The notes under the pieces were generated by a model, which saw only the letters and a list, made by a program, of their open reading frames with translations, was not told the origin of the DNA and made no database searches. A stretch of 64,000 nt of DNA from Sporolactobacillus pectinivorans (GTDB taxonomy: Bacteria; Bacillota; Bacilli; Bacillales; Sporolactobacillaceae), in assembly GCF_002802965.1 (NCBI RefSeq), contig NZ_NXGA01000001.1:3162366-3226365 (forward strand). Reading direction: 5' to 3'. The position numbers were made by a program, and so were the translations under genes. Positions 38,187 to 47,274 of this stretch are shown here, in pieces. The stretch's first letter is position 1. Each line of letters opens with the position of its first letter.

Positions 38187-38720
38187 TCAGTTCTCCTTAT
38201 TTTCATGTGCATAGACGCCATCAATCAGGCGGAGAATATACAGAAACATATCACTTCTCGTAACCATGCCGTCTGTCAAAATGCCGATCGTGCCTCCGTG
38301 TTTACTCACGTTCTTCTGGTGCGCGTACTCGTCAGCAACGTCGCCAAGTTCACGTCCTGACAAGACCCCTTCAGCCAGAAACTTTGGAAGGACAATCCGC
38401 GCTCCCCCGGCGGTTATCACATGACCGGAGCGATCTGCTATTGCCCCCCAGTTGACGAGATACATTTCCCCGTCCAGCATACTGACGCCCCCCTCCAGCC
38501 CAACGCCGAAAATGATCGATCGATCTGCTTCAAGTGCGGCTTTAGCGCGGTTAATTGATCCCTGGCGCGTCTCGTGATCGGTCATTGGCATTGCGGAAAC
38601 GCCTGACGGCACATCAAAACTCTTGATCTCCGCCGCTCTGCCGCTTCCCGTGACAAGACGCCTTACTGCATCAATTTTAGCCGGATTTTTTGTCCCCACC
38701 CCGATGATTACCACCATCAT
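38187..38720 (-). CDS. DUF84 / inosine-xanthosine triphosphatase family protein
   Basis: A 177-residue protein resembling YjjX-type phosphatases that clear non-canonical purine nucleotides such as ITP and XTP. VIIGVGTKNPAKIDAVRRL, the FGVGLEGGVSMLDGEMYLVNWGAI strand and the ELGDVADEYAHQKNVSKHGGTIGILTDGMVTRSD block are family hallmarks. The ATG at 38720 follows GAGAGG; the frame is open 9 codons upstream. It probably heads the ytpQ-ytpR-sftA run, with 140 bp to ytpQ. Substrate is inferred from the family only. Confidence 0.86.
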   Translation of the reverse strand: MMVVIIGVGTKNPAKIDAVRRLVTGSGRAAEIKSFDVPSGVSAMPMTDHETRQGSINRAKAALEADRSIIFGVGLEGGVSMLDGEMYLVNWGAIADRSGHVITAGGARIVLPKFLAEGVLSGRELGDVADEYAHQKNVSKHGGTIGILTDGMVTRSDMFLYILRLIDGVYAHENKEN

Positions 38721-38930
38721 TTTGCCTCTCAATCGAGACAAGATCATAACAGTTTGTTTCGATCTTGCCCAAAATTATTTTTTTCCAGCATCTATATAAA
38801 TACCAACTAAGAAAAAGGTCTGTTTCCATCCTCCGTCCGCATGAATCATCGCCCAAAGTCCCTGACTTGGTTTCAGTGGATTTTCCGAATATACTTAGAA
38901 TAAAATAGAAGAAGACTGGGAGGAAAAGCC

Positions 38931-39257
38931 ATGAATCAAAAAATCGGGTCGATTATCCTCGCCGCAGCTGCGGCTGGTTTTGCGGCAGGAATTACCGCAG
39001 AAAAAATAAACATGAGAAACCGCAGACCGCTGAGTTCGGAAAAAGTGCTCAGTATGGTCAGAAAAGCAGCAAAGGAAAATCTTCCGATTGACGGAGCCTG
39101 GATTTTTTTATCTCCACATAAGATCACAAGAAACGCCCTGACGACCGAAGCCTATCAGGGAGGATTCACGACCAAAGAAACTGATTCAGTAAAACATTAC
39201 GACTTCATTGCCGATGCGCACACTGGAACGCTGATCGAGCTTAAAAGGCAGCAGTGA
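38931..39257 (+). CDS. ytzB: Small membrane-anchored or secreted PepSY-type protein (YtzB-like)
   Basis: A 108-residue protein with an N-terminal hydrophobic segment (IGSIILAAAAAGFAAGI) and a PepSY-like domain after it (SSEKVLSMVRKAAKEN then YDFIADAHTGTLIEL). It matches the group described as predicted small secreted proteins to which B. subtilis YtzB belongs. No function is known; PepSY domains often inhibit proteases. The ATG follows GGGAGGAAAA. It is divergent from the DUF84 gene and convergent with trmB. Confidence 0.8.
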   Translation: MNQKIGSIILAAAAAGFAAGITAEKINMRNRRPLSSEKVLSMVRKAAKENLPIDGAWIFLSPHKITRNALTTEAYQGGFTTKETDSVKHYDFIADAHTGTLIELKRQQ

Positions 39258-39307
39258 ACGACCATGCAACCGGTGCCGAATTAAAGTTTAAAGTTGCCGG
39301 GACTTGC

Positions 39308-39949
39308 TCAATCATTGCATACAGCTTCACAGCGGTAAATCCGCTGGCCTTTTTTCGAAAATTTTTCTTCATATTCAGTCATGATATTTTCTCTGTCATT
39401 TGCATGATGCAGGTCAAGGCTAATATTTCGCAGCAGAAAGCCATACTGCGAAAAGCTTTCCAGTGAATATTCGAAAAGGCCCTGATTATCCGTCTTAAAG
39501 TGGATAGCCCCATGGCTTTTTAAGACATATTCATATTGTGCAAGAAAAGCCGAATAAGTCAGGCGTCGCTTCTCATGGCGGTTCTTGGGCCATGGATCGC
39601 AGAAATTCAAATAGATGTCATCCACTTCGTCCTCTGCAAAATATTCTGTCAGTCCGCGCGCATCGGCATTGATCAACCTGACATTTTTTAAATTCGCATC
39701 CAGACACTTTTGCAATGCCGATACGATGATACTTTCGTGCAATTCTATGCCAATGAAATTCGCATCCGGATCTTTTTCAGCCATGCCGACAATAAACTGA
39801 CCCTTGCCTGTGCCAATTTCAACACAGAGCCGCGCTTCACGGTGAAAAGCCTCGCCCCATTCACCATTGTAATATTTTGGCGACCGTATCACTATATCCG
39901 TATAATGCTCAAGTTTTCCCCTTGCCCAGGGTTTATGGCGTACTCTCAT
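39308..39949 (-). CDS. trmB: tRNA (guanine-N7)-methyltransferase
   Basis: A 213-residue SAM enzyme that makes m7G46 in the variable loop of tRNA. CVEIGTGKGQFIVGMA is the SAM motif I, IGIELHESIIVSALQK the acidic loop, and NFCDPWPKNRHEKRRLT the catalytic signature, all complete. AAAGGAGAA precedes the ATG. Matches YtmQ of B. subtilis, where ytzH and ytmP follow in order; ytmP is upstream here, ytzH was not found in the 170 bp between them. Confidence 0.96.
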   Translation of the reverse strand: MRVRHKPWARGKLEHYTDIVIRSPKYYNGEWGEAFHREARLCVEIGTGKGQFIVGMAEKDPDANFIGIELHESIIVSALQKCLDANLKNVRLINADARGLTEYFAEDEVDDIYLNFCDPWPKNRHEKRRLTYSAFLAQYEYVLKSHGAIHFKTDNQGLFEYSLESFSQYGFLLRNISLDLHHANDRENIMTEYEEKFSKKGQRIYRCEAVCND

Positions 39950-40122
39950 TTAACGTTCTCCTTTATGCATTGGTACAGTTTACATGTTCTGCTTCACCGT
40001 CTGACAATAAATGATTCAACAAACGATCCTGTAACACCTGTTTTTAGCATCATCCGCACTAAAAAAAGGCAGACTGCAACATGAACCTCCCCTCTCAGGC
40101 TGACAGGAAGGCTGGGGAATAA

Positions 40123-40926
40123 TCAGAGTGAACGAACCACCTGTGCCGCATAATCATTCAGCCAGAGAAGATCCTTTTCAAACAGGATCATTTTTTTTGC
40201 CTCGGCATGTTCCTGGTGCCAGAACATAAACCTCAGCGTCATCGCAATCATGTGCCAGACAAGACGAAGCTGCAGCGATTCATCAAGTTCCCATCCATAA
40301 AGTGCCAGCCAATCTTTCCAGTTATCCTCTTCGACATACCAGTAAAGCAGCATGGCCAGATCCATTGCAGGATCGGCAATGACTGCCTGATCCCAGTCAA
40401 CGAGATACAGACTGTCCTCATTCTGATTCAGCAGCCAATTGTTGTGATTGACATCTGAATGGCAGACAGCCTTTTTCTCAATATCTGCTCTTTCTGCCGT
40501 CTCCTGAAGAAAAAGCAGTGACGTGCGGAGTGCCTGTATGTTTCCCCGACCTTTCGCCTGGTTGACCAGACTTTCGGCAATCTGGCCTGTTGTAACAGGC
40601 AACTTACCCAGCTGTTTCATCATGAACAGGAGCGGATCCGATGTATGTATTTTTTTAAGCAGCTCGGCAACCTTGGCGGATTTCATTTCTTCAGGTTTCA
40701 GCACTCTGCCACTCATCCATTTCTGAGCGGTCAGAACATCGCCATTGCCCATCCGCCTGGTCCACAACAATTTTGGGACAATTCCTTCCGCCGAAAGGAC
40801 AGCCAGAAAAGGCGATGAGTTTCGCTTAATAAATAGTTTATTTTCCCCGGATTTTGCCATATAGGCTTCACCGGTCATGCCGCCGGCGGATGATAGTTCC
40901 CATTCCTCGCTGTCAAAAAATCTCAT
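40123..40926 (-). CDS. ytmP: YtmP-like aminoglycoside/choline kinase-fold protein
   Basis: A 267-residue kinase-like protein. The catalytic loop CHSDVNHNNWLL and the metal loop YLVDWDQAVIADPAMDLAMLL are those of the APH/choline kinase fold. The N-terminal lobe keeps a lysine in KLFIKRNSSPF. In vivo substrate is unknown. The ATG at 40926 is 8 bases after AAAGGTGG, preferred over the in-frame GTG at 40938. It is upstream of trmB, as in B. subtilis. Confidence 0.9.
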   Translation of the reverse strand: MRFFDSEEWELSSAGGMTGEAYMAKSGENKLFIKRNSSPFLAVLSAEGIVPKLLWTRRMGNGDVLTAQKWMSGRVLKPEEMKSAKVAELLKKIHTSDPLLFMMKQLGKLPVTTGQIAESLVNQAKGRGNIQALRTSLLFLQETAERADIEKKAVCHSDVNHNNWLLNQNEDSLYLVDWDQAVIADPAMDLAMLLYWYVEEDNWKDWLALYGWELDESLQLRLVWHMIAMTLRFMFWHQEHAEAKKMILFEKDLLWLNDYAAQVVRSL

Positions 40927-41130
40927 CAGACAGGCCACCTTTGCCCCTTAAATCTTGCCTTTGAAAAAGGCAGTCCCTCAACTGTGATTAACTCAACTTT
41001 TTCATTATTTTCACGAACATGATAAAAAGACTATGAATAAAAATATACCACTTTCCATTTGATTCAACAATCATTTCGTCACTTATCCCATCGGCAGAAA
41101 TCACCAAATGTTTCAACATTGAATTCAGGA

Positions 41131-41910
41131 TCATGTATTTTGAAAACGCGGTGAAGCGATCGTTTCAAAATGATTCAGCAATGCTTCCGCTGCCTCAATC
41201 TGTACCCTTTTCATCAGCAGTGAGTGCTGGGAAAGCATCTCGAACCATTCGCGTTCATTGCGAAAATCTACAAAACTTTCGCCGGCATCTTCGTGCACGA
41301 ATTCAATGTAGCTGTCCGGAGCATATGCCGTTGAAACAATCTTCATCCCAATTCCGCGATTTTTTAAGAATGCGTCGACCACAGCCCGTGTTCTGTTCAG
41401 AGAAATCAATGGATTGAGCACCTCCCGTTCACCACCCGACACGATCTCTTTCCATTTTCGCCCCGAAACTTCCTGGAAGACACTGCCGTTTTCACCGGAC
41501 ATCGGCTTGACACACCAAATCGTGTCGTTCGTAATGATTAAAGAATCCAGCTGCACAGCTGCCGACTGAGTAAGGAGAACAGGACGATAGATCAGAAAGG
41601 CAATATCATTGACTTCCCCCAGCAGCCTTTTTATCCACTCCGCTCCTTCTATCTCTTCAGGGCATGAAGATCGCTGGTCAGACGTCCTCGTCGCCCAGTC
41701 CAGCTGTATCCTGTACAGCCAGGCCGTAAATTCCTTGCCTAATTTCACCTGATGATCCAGGTCTTGTAACGTGCTGCTTTCTGCCCTCTGCTTCCATTCA
41801 TTTAGCCGCCGGTTCTTAAGCCAGATGAAACGATTCGCATAGCGGCGAAGATCCACTTCGTAACGCGATACACATTGCCGGAGTTTAATCAATTGCGCCA
41901 TCATTTTCAC
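41131..41910 (-). CDS. YtlQ-like / NERD-like protein
   Basis: A 259-residue protein, basic at the N-terminus, with a segment around residues 90-160 (EVNDIAFLIYRPVLL then AAVQLDSLIITNDTIWCVKPMSG) recalling the core of nuclease-related NERD domains, in which the D...E-x-K pattern binds metal. Here the final lysine is in IWCVKPM. I judge the fold similarity moderate and activity unproven. It is 76 bp downstream of thpR on the same strand, as ytlQ is next to ytlP in B. subtilis, which supports the YtlQ assignment. The start is uncertain among closely spaced GTG and ATG codons. Confidence 0.65.
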   Translation of the reverse strand: MKMMAQLIKLRQCVSRYEVDLRRYANRFIWLKNRRLNEWKQRAESSTLQDLDHQVKLGKEFTAWLYRIQLDWATRTSDQRSSCPEEIEGAEWIKRLLGEVNDIAFLIYRPVLLTQSAAVQLDSLIITNDTIWCVKPMSGENGSVFQEVSGRKWKEIVSGGEREVLNPLISLNRTRAVVDAFLKNRGIGMKIVSTAYAPDSYIEFVHEDAGESFVDFRNEREWFEMLSQHSLLMKRVQIEAAEALLNHFETIASPRFQNT

Positions 41911-41986
41911 TTCTTTCAGCTTCCGCTCTATTGTATATCAAAATAAGCGTGCAGCGATTCCCCATTGGAATCCGTTCTCTCGCTCA

Positions 41987-42538
41987 CTATGAGTCACCGA
42001 ATAAAAAAGTTCTGACAGGCCTGTAGCGCGGATTTTCCTGACGGACGGCGAAAAGACTGATTCGGTCAATTGTCCAGCCTATACCGTGATTCCGGGACTC
42101 TTCCGTATCCGCAAAAGGTTCACCGGACAGCCATCCTTTTGCGAGTGTAATATGCGGATGATAGGGTCTTCTGTCCGCAGTAAAACCGCAGTCACCCAGC
42201 AACCCATTCAGTTCATTCTGAATTTTTCCTAATTCCGGGCAGGGCAAAAGCCCTGCAAAAACAACCCTTGGATGGTTTTGATCTCCGAATCCTTCTACAC
42301 CGGAGATGGAAATCTGAAATGGTTTGAGCGGCTTAGTCACCTGTTCGGCAATGCCGCAGACCGTAACCATTTTTTCCGGTGTCAAAGGACCGAAAAAGAA
42401 GAGTGTGATGTGATAATCCCGGAGGTTTTTCGTCCATTTTCTATAAAAACTATGCCTGCCTATCCGCTCCGCTTCCTGTATTAAATAATATCCGACTTCT
42501 TGCGGGACCGGAGCGGCCAAGAAATAATGATCCTTCAA
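41987..42538 (-). CDS. thpR: RNA 2',3'-cyclic phosphodiesterase (2H family)
   Basis: A 183-residue 2H phosphoesterase, formerly called 2'-5' RNA ligase. Both catalytic HxT motifs are present: YHITLFFFG (about residue 43) and YHPHITLAKG (about 128). It opens cyclic phosphates at RNA ends. It matches YtlP of B. subtilis and precedes the YtlQ-like gene. Its upstream 240 bp separate it from the divergent cysteine-synthase-like gene. Confidence 0.92.
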   Translation of the reverse strand: MKDHYFLAAPVPQEVGYYLIQEAERIGRHSFYRKWTKNLRDYHITLFFFGPLTPEKMVTVCGIAEQVTKPLKPFQISISGVEGFGDQNHPRVVFAGLLPCPELGKIQNELNGLLGDCGFTADRRPYHPHITLAKGWLSGEPFADTEESRNHGIGWTIDRISLFAVRQENPRYRPVRTFLFGDS

Positions 42539-42782
42539 GACAACATCCCCTCTGCATTGATCATATTACCGTAAATCTCCCCATGCAACTTTAAAATTGT
42601 TTCAGAGTGGCCGTTGCATAACTTGCTCCAATTAAGCAGAAATATTTGAAACATCTGCTGAATGATTCTGAATCCTGTATAATGGGGATAAATAGCCTTT
42701 CACAGGCTTTGGCATTCAGCGGAAGATTATTCAATCACTGAATGAGACATGATAAATGTAACAACGAAAGTGAGTGACTGTA

Positions 42783-43715
42783 ATGATAAGGATTGCTGAC
42801 TCGATCGATGAACTGGTCGGCGGAACGCCAATGGTCCGGCTGAACAGGCTCCCCGATCCGAACGGCGCCACAATTTATGCAAAGCTGGAATACTTCAATC
42901 CGACAAAGAGTGTCAAAGACCGTGCCGCGCTCAATATGATTCTCGCCGCTGAAAAAGAAGGCAAGCTGAAAAAAGGGGCAACGATTATTGAGCCCACCTC
43001 CGGTAATATGGGGATCGGCCTGGCAATGAACGCTGTATCAAGAGGTTATCAGGCGATCATTGTTATGCCGGATACCATGACCATAGAGCGGATTAAACTC
43101 CTGGAAGCTTTTGGTGCCAAAGTTGTCCTCACTCCTGGAAGAGACAAAATGCCTGGTGCCATTCGAAAAGCGAAGGAGCTTGCAGAGAAACTTCCAAACA
43201 GCTTTATGCCAATGCAGTTTTCTAATCCCGCGAATCCGGAGGCCCATCGCAAAACTACGGGTCCAGAAATTATCCGTGACGTGACGTCACTGGACAAGCC
43301 ACTGAAAGCACTTGTCGGAGCAGCAGGAACTGGAGGCACAATCACAGGAGCAGGCAAAGCCCTGAAAGAAGTATTTCCGGACATGACCATCCACATCTGT
43401 GAACCGGCGGCCTCCCCCACTCTGACAGGCGGAAAGCCCGGCCGTCATAAAATAGTTGGAACCAGCCCTGGCTTTATTCCAAATACACTAGATCTTTCCC
43501 TGGTTGATGAAGTGCTTAAGGTCAGCGATGAGGACGCTTATGAAATTACCCGAAGACTGGCAAAGGATGAAGGAATTCTTTGTGGGCCTTCGTCCGGAGC
43601 TTCCGTCTATGTTGCCTTGCAGGTAGCAAAGCGGTTTAAACCTGATGATCTGATTGTATGCATGGTTAACGACACAGGTGAACGCTATCTATCTGGTGAC
43701 ATCTTTCAACACTGA
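42783..43715 (+). CDS. ytkP: Cysteine synthase-like PLP enzyme (YtkP type)
   Basis: A 310-residue fold type II PLP enzyme. The PLP lysine is in YFNPTKSVKDRAALNM (about 43), followed by the substrate loop EPTSGNMGIG, the phosphate loop GAAGTGGTITGAG and the cofactor serine in GPSSGASVY. It most likely makes cysteine from O-acetylserine, or condenses a related acceptor. The loop SGNMG in place of the SGNTG of CysK hints at a paralogue with a different substrate. ATG 42783 lies eight bases after AAAGTGAG; GTG 42774 is rejected. No S-box or T-box is seen upstream. Confidence 0.88.
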   Translation: MIRIADSIDELVGGTPMVRLNRLPDPNGATIYAKLEYFNPTKSVKDRAALNMILAAEKEGKLKKGATIIEPTSGNMGIGLAMNAVSRGYQAIIVMPDTMTIERIKLLEAFGAKVVLTPGRDKMPGAIRKAKELAEKLPNSFMPMQFSNPANPEAHRKTTGPEIIRDVTSLDKPLKALVGAAGTGGTITGAGKALKEVFPDMTIHICEPAASPTLTGGKPGRHKIVGTSPGFIPNTLDLSLVDEVLKVSDEDAYEITRRLAKDEGILCGPSSGASVYVALQVAKRFKPDDLIVCMVNDTGERYLSGDIFQH

Positions 43716-44054
43716 TCAATTCAAACACCCTTTGATTGTCTGAAGCTGTTTTCATGTACACTCTGAAAAACAGAAACAAGCTGGGGAAAAAGAATTCATT
43801 CGCTTAGCAAAAGAAAATGAAAAAAGGTTTGACTTTTGCGAATTAAGCGGTATATTTAAATTATTTAATAGAATAGTTGTATTATTCTTCATGCATTAGG
43901 TTGAATTGTCCTGTTTGGGTGCCGTCAGAAAAGTCATGATCCTGTTCAATCATTCATAAAAGAGGAGAAAATGGGAATTTAACAAGACACATCTTTCGCA
44001 TTCCGCAATTTTCAAACATCCTCTTTAATGATAAAAAATCTGGGGAGTGGTGAT
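43716..44054 (+). promoter_or_regulatory. Leader of ytzE with promoter and ribosome-site hairpin
   Basis: TTGACT (43829-43834) and TATATT (43851-43856), 16 bases apart, form a plausible sigma-A promoter about 200 bp ahead of ytzE. Further down AAAGAGGA (43959-43966), part of a decoy ribosome site before ATGGGAATTTAA, can pair with TCCTCTTT (44019-44026). No other gene is seen in these 340 bp. Confidence 0.4.
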
Positions 44055-44273
44055 TTGAGTCCTTCAACTGATCGTATGCTAAATCGCGTTAAGTCTGTTT
44101 ACTTATTTATCCGCAGACAAGGTCCTGTCACGACGAAAGAGCTGGTTGAAGAATTTGACATGACACAGAGAACCATGCAAAGAGACTTGAATATTCTAAC
44201 GTATAACCATTTGGTCAGGAGTCCTAGAAGAGGCCAATGGACGGTAACAGAAAAAAAAGTAAAGGTATCGTGA
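44055..44273 (+). CDS. ytzE: Small DeoR-type HTH regulator (YtzE)
   Basis: A 72-residue protein that is only a DeoR-type winged helix: RVKSVYLFIRRQGPVTTKELVEEF then DMTQRTMQRDLNILTYNHLV. It lacks any sugar-binding domain, as does B. subtilis YtzE, which it closely resembles. Targets are unknown. The start is TTG 44055, seven bases after GGGGAG; an in-frame ATG at 44028 has no ribosome site. It is a single-gene unit with its own terminator. Confidence 0.88.
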   Translation: MSPSTDRMLNRVKSVYLFIRRQGPVTTKELVEEFDMTQRTMQRDLNILTYNHLVRSPRRGQWTVTEKKVKVS

Positions 44274-44299
44274 GCTGTTTTTTTAAACAGCTCTTTTTT
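44272..44299 (+). terminator. Terminator of ytzE
   Basis: GAGCTGTTT (44272-44280) and AAACAGCTC (44285-44293) form a perfect 9-bp stem with a TTTT loop, followed by TTTTTT. The stem starts within the last codon region of the gene. Confidence 0.92.
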
Positions 44300-44473
44300 A
44301 TTTGCCTGAATTTTGGCTGGAGGGAATTAGAAGAGGCCTGTTTAAAAATATTGTTCAGCGTTGCGCACCACCGCTCAATCACAGGCTGATGTCCCGATTA
44401 CCACGGTCAATTTTACTTCCTTTTCATAGACTAATAACTGAGTTTAAAAAACATGATCAGGGAGGGTTTTTGT

Positions 44474-44863
44474 ATGTTTCCATATAGCGACCTGAATTCT
44501 TCTGCGGCCGGTGGACTGCCTGCAGGACAGAATCATTTTCAAACTGCGGATAGTCAGGGATCCTTTACGCCCCAGGGTTTTGCCCCGGCAGAGCGCCCGT
44601 TTCCCTACCCCTATCCACAAGAAACAGAAAACGCAATCGCCGGAAACAGCTTCGAATGGTACGGTACGCCCCAGAACAGACAGCTGCCCCGACCGCCACA
44701 GCCAGGCGGCGGAGACCTGGAACGCCGTGTCCGTCAGCTCGAACGCCAGCAGGACCGTTTCGGACGCGAGCTTAACCAGATTGACCGGCGGCTTCGAATC
44801 ATTGAAAGACGGTTTGGTATCCCCGTCCCCCCTGTTCCGTTCCCGGGAACGCCGCCAAGATAA
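44474..44863 (+). CDS. Proline/glycine-rich protein with C-terminal coiled coil, unknown
   Basis: A 129-residue protein. Residues 1-80 are rich in Pro, Gln, Gly and aromatic residues (FPYSDLNSSAAGGLPAGQ and PFPYPYPQE), residues 80-115 form a charged heptad helix (DLERRVRQLERQQDRFGREL then LNQIDRRLRIIERRFG), and the end is PVPPVPFPGTPPR. This composition resembles small spore coat or exosporium proteins, but I recognise no family and do not assign one. ATG 44474 stands seven bases after AGGGAGGG. It is a lone gene between ytzE and the convergent murJ, sharing a terminator with it. Confidence 0.75.
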   Translation: MFPYSDLNSSAAGGLPAGQNHFQTADSQGSFTPQGFAPAERPFPYPYPQETENAIAGNSFEWYGTPQNRQLPRPPQPGGGDLERRVRQLERQQDRFGRELNQIDRRLRIIERRFGIPVPPVPFPGTPPR

Positions 44864-44869
44864 GCTCAA

Positions 44870-44920
44870 ATTAAAAAGAGGGCTGGGAAACATTTCATTT
44901 CTCCAGGCTCTCTTTTTAAT
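44870..44920. terminator. Bidirectional terminator between the coiled-coil gene and murJ
   Basis: ATTAAAAAGAG (44870-44880) is the exact inverse of CTCTTTTTAAT (44910-44920), with an inner GGCTGG/CCAGGC-like stem. Both strands end in a T-run, so it can serve the two converging genes. Confidence 0.8.
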
Positions 44921-44953
44921 GCAGCAAAGTTTTGCATGTCTCTGCATTTGTTT

Positions 44954-46555
44954 TTAACGCGCGCGGGCCGAACGGGACCTGCCCATTACCTTCCGAAGCA
45001 GCCCCGTCCACCTGGCAAGCAGCAGATAGACGGCAGCGCCGGCAAGTACACTCAGGAGGATGATAACAAAAGCTTTTCCTCTACTATTAGGGAAACCACC
45101 GCCAAACAGAAGAAAAATCAGTTTAATGGCCAGAGCCATGATTCCTGTGTAGACTGAAATATGGATTAATTGCCGGGCGATTAGCGAGAAGTGATAGTCC
45201 GTTGCCTTGCGAATTGAGAAAACAATAATAAGAATTGAAACTAAATAGCCGATGTTAGTGGCAATAATTGGACCGACCATTCCGAAAAGCTTCATGGACA
45301 CCGGATTGAGTAATATTTTTACGAGCACGCCGGCTCCAAGCGCGATCAATGTCATGAGCTGCCGATTAATTCCCTGAAGAATAGAGGCTCCGACCTGAAA
45401 CAGTGCGAATAACAACGCAGTTGGCGCGTACCAAGTCAAAATGCGCCCCCCAATTTTCAGAAGTTCAGGAGAAACAGTGTACAACAGTCCGTGGAGCATA
45501 TATCCGAGCACTGAGAGACCTACAGCCGCAGGTATCGTTAGAAACAATACAAGTTCAAATGCCTGGGTTATTTTTTCATTTACAGCCTGGTTATCACCTT
45601 TTGAATATGAAACAATGATTGCCGGCACGGCGCTCATTGCCAACGATGTTGCCAGCGTCACGGGAATCAGAACTAACTTCTGGTCGTTCATCGTCAAATC
45701 GGTGATGACAGCTTCTTTTACTGTGTTACCATAATTCAGATAATGAAAGGCCATAAACTGATCAATCAGCTGGTAAAGATTCATCGCGATGCCAACTGCA
45801 ATAAAGGGGACTGAGTAAGTGACCAATTCTTTATACATGGCAATCAACGACATCTTGTACCGCCCCATTGGCCTATTTTCACTTGTCGTTTTCCTTAATC
45901 TGAAGCGGCGAAGCACCCAGTAATGAAGCATCACATAAAGTCCGGCCACAGCCCCTACAAAAGCCGCAAATGTGGCCAAAGCCGCAGCGGTGACAACGGT
46001 TCCGTGTGCTACTTTAACGGCAATAAAAGCACCGATCAGGATAAAACCGACACGGGCAACCTGTTCAGCAACCTGCGAAACGGCTGTCGGCCCCATCGAC
46101 TGAAACCCCTGAAAATAGCCGCGCATCAGACTCATGACGGGCACAATAATGATTGCAATACTGACAACACGAACGACAAGGACAACATTGTTAAATTCTC
46201 CCTTAGGAATATCACTTAACGTCGCAATTTTCGGAGCGCTGAGAAAGAGAAGAAGAAAACCAACAACCCCTGTTACAAGCATTAACAAGAATCCGGACTT
46301 CAGCAGACGCCTGCCGGATTCATAGTCTCCCATTGCATTATATTTTGAGACAAATTTCGACACAGCGAGTGGCAGGCCAAGCGTTGAGACACTTAGCATA
46401 AGCGCATAGGGTGTATAAGCATACTGGTAAAGAAAAGACCCTTGTTCCCCTGTCAGCCAATAATAAGGAATAACAAACAAAATACCCAGAAAACGTGAGA
46501 CAAAGGCGGCGACAGTCAGAATCATCGTCCCTCTGATCATTTTTGATGCAGCCAT
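44954..46555 (-). CDS. murJ: Lipid II flippase MurJ (YtgP)
   Basis: A 533-residue MOP-superfamily transporter with about 14 membrane helices. It moves lipid II across the membrane for wall synthesis; in B. subtilis this protein is YtgP. The opening SKMIRGTMILTVAAFVSRFLGILFVIPYY and the charged MSLMRGYFQGFQSMGPTAVSQVAEQVARV block are typical. The ATG at 46555 follows GGGAGCG. Upstream lies a decayed copy of its own C-terminal region, then ytwF. The C-terminus is arginine-rich (GRSRSARAR). Confidence 0.93.
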   Translation of the reverse strand: MAASKMIRGTMILTVAAFVSRFLGILFVIPYYWLTGEQGSFLYQYAYTPYALMLSVSTLGLPLAVSKFVSKYNAMGDYESGRRLLKSGFLLMLVTGVVGFLLLFLSAPKIATLSDIPKGEFNNVVLVVRVVSIAIIIVPVMSLMRGYFQGFQSMGPTAVSQVAEQVARVGFILIGAFIAVKVAHGTVVTAAALATFAAFVGAVAGLYVMLHYWVLRRFRLRKTTSENRPMGRYKMSLIAMYKELVTYSVPFIAVGIAMNLYQLIDQFMAFHYLNYGNTVKEAVITDLTMNDQKLVLIPVTLATSLAMSAVPAIIVSYSKGDNQAVNEKITQAFELVLFLTIPAAVGLSVLGYMLHGLLYTVSPELLKIGGRILTWYAPTALLFALFQVGASILQGINRQLMTLIALGAGVLVKILLNPVSMKLFGMVGPIIATNIGYLVSILIIVFSIRKATDYHFSLIARQLIHISVYTGIMALAIKLIFLLFGGGFPNSRGKAFVIILLSVLAGAAVYLLLARWTGLLRKVMGRSRSARAR

Positions 46556-46869
46556 AACTTTACGCTCCCAAAAATCCATAAAATAGGATTAATTATGTAT
46601 CCACGACCCTTAGTATTTTACCACAATAAATTCTAATTCAAAGATAACTATGAGGCAGCTTTGACACATTTTGACGAAACCAACAGAAAAAAATTATTCC
46701 GCATATTTTTCAGACAGAAAATTTTCTTAATCCCGCTGACTTTATTTAAAACAGTCTGTAGCCTCCTGCATAATGGCCCATGAGGCGGACATGAATTTTT
46801 ATTTACCCAAAACTTTAAGCCGTCAAAACGTACGGCTGTTCGCAGCGAGGCAGCGCTTTCTGTCTTGAG

Positions 46870-47190
46870 CACATTTCTTCCTCAATAATTGCAGGCCTGC
46901 CGCTTTTCCGAGCAAGCCTGTCCATTTAACAAGCGCCAGACAGACGTTCCAATGACAATACTGATTCATACGAAAGCAGACCCCAAGCTGTGCGGAAAAC
47001 AGCCGCCGGACGCGGTAAGAAATCAGTTCAATGACCGGAACATCACTCGTGCAGCAAACGATATATGCCAATGGCTGAGCAATCATTGAAAAACGATAAA
47101 TCCGCATCCGAATAACCGCCACGATAAATCAGAACAGAAAACCCATAGTTCCTAAATCGATAATCTGGGCGATCAGCCTGTAACTCTTTG
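46870..47190 (-). pseudogene. Decayed C-terminal fragment of a second MurJ/YtgP gene
   Basis: On the minus strand the frames read IAQIIDLGTMGFLF, a stop, then FIVAVIRMRIYRFSMIAQPLAYI and, after more drift, CLALVKWTGLLGKAAG. These align in order with the C-terminus of the intact neighbour (PIIATNIGYLVSILIIVFSI, YHFSLIARQLIHI, VYLLLARWTGLLRKVMG). The nucleotide match is partial and an in-frame stop is present. It lies 315 bp upstream of murJ and looks like the remains of a tandem duplication. Nothing else is visible in the 780 bp between murJ and ytwF except the ytwF terminator. Confidence 0.7.
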
Positions 47191-47274
47191 CATTTTATCA
47201 TACTTCCGAATCAAAGCGGGTGATCACTGTATCTTTACCACAATTTATTTTAGAAGGCCAAGTTCAGTCCTCAT

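Noticed and set aside
46823..47122. 99-codon minus-strand frame upstream of murJ taken as a gene
   Set aside because: It aligns with the tail of MurJ but is out of frame in parts and preceded by a stop; treated as a pseudogene.
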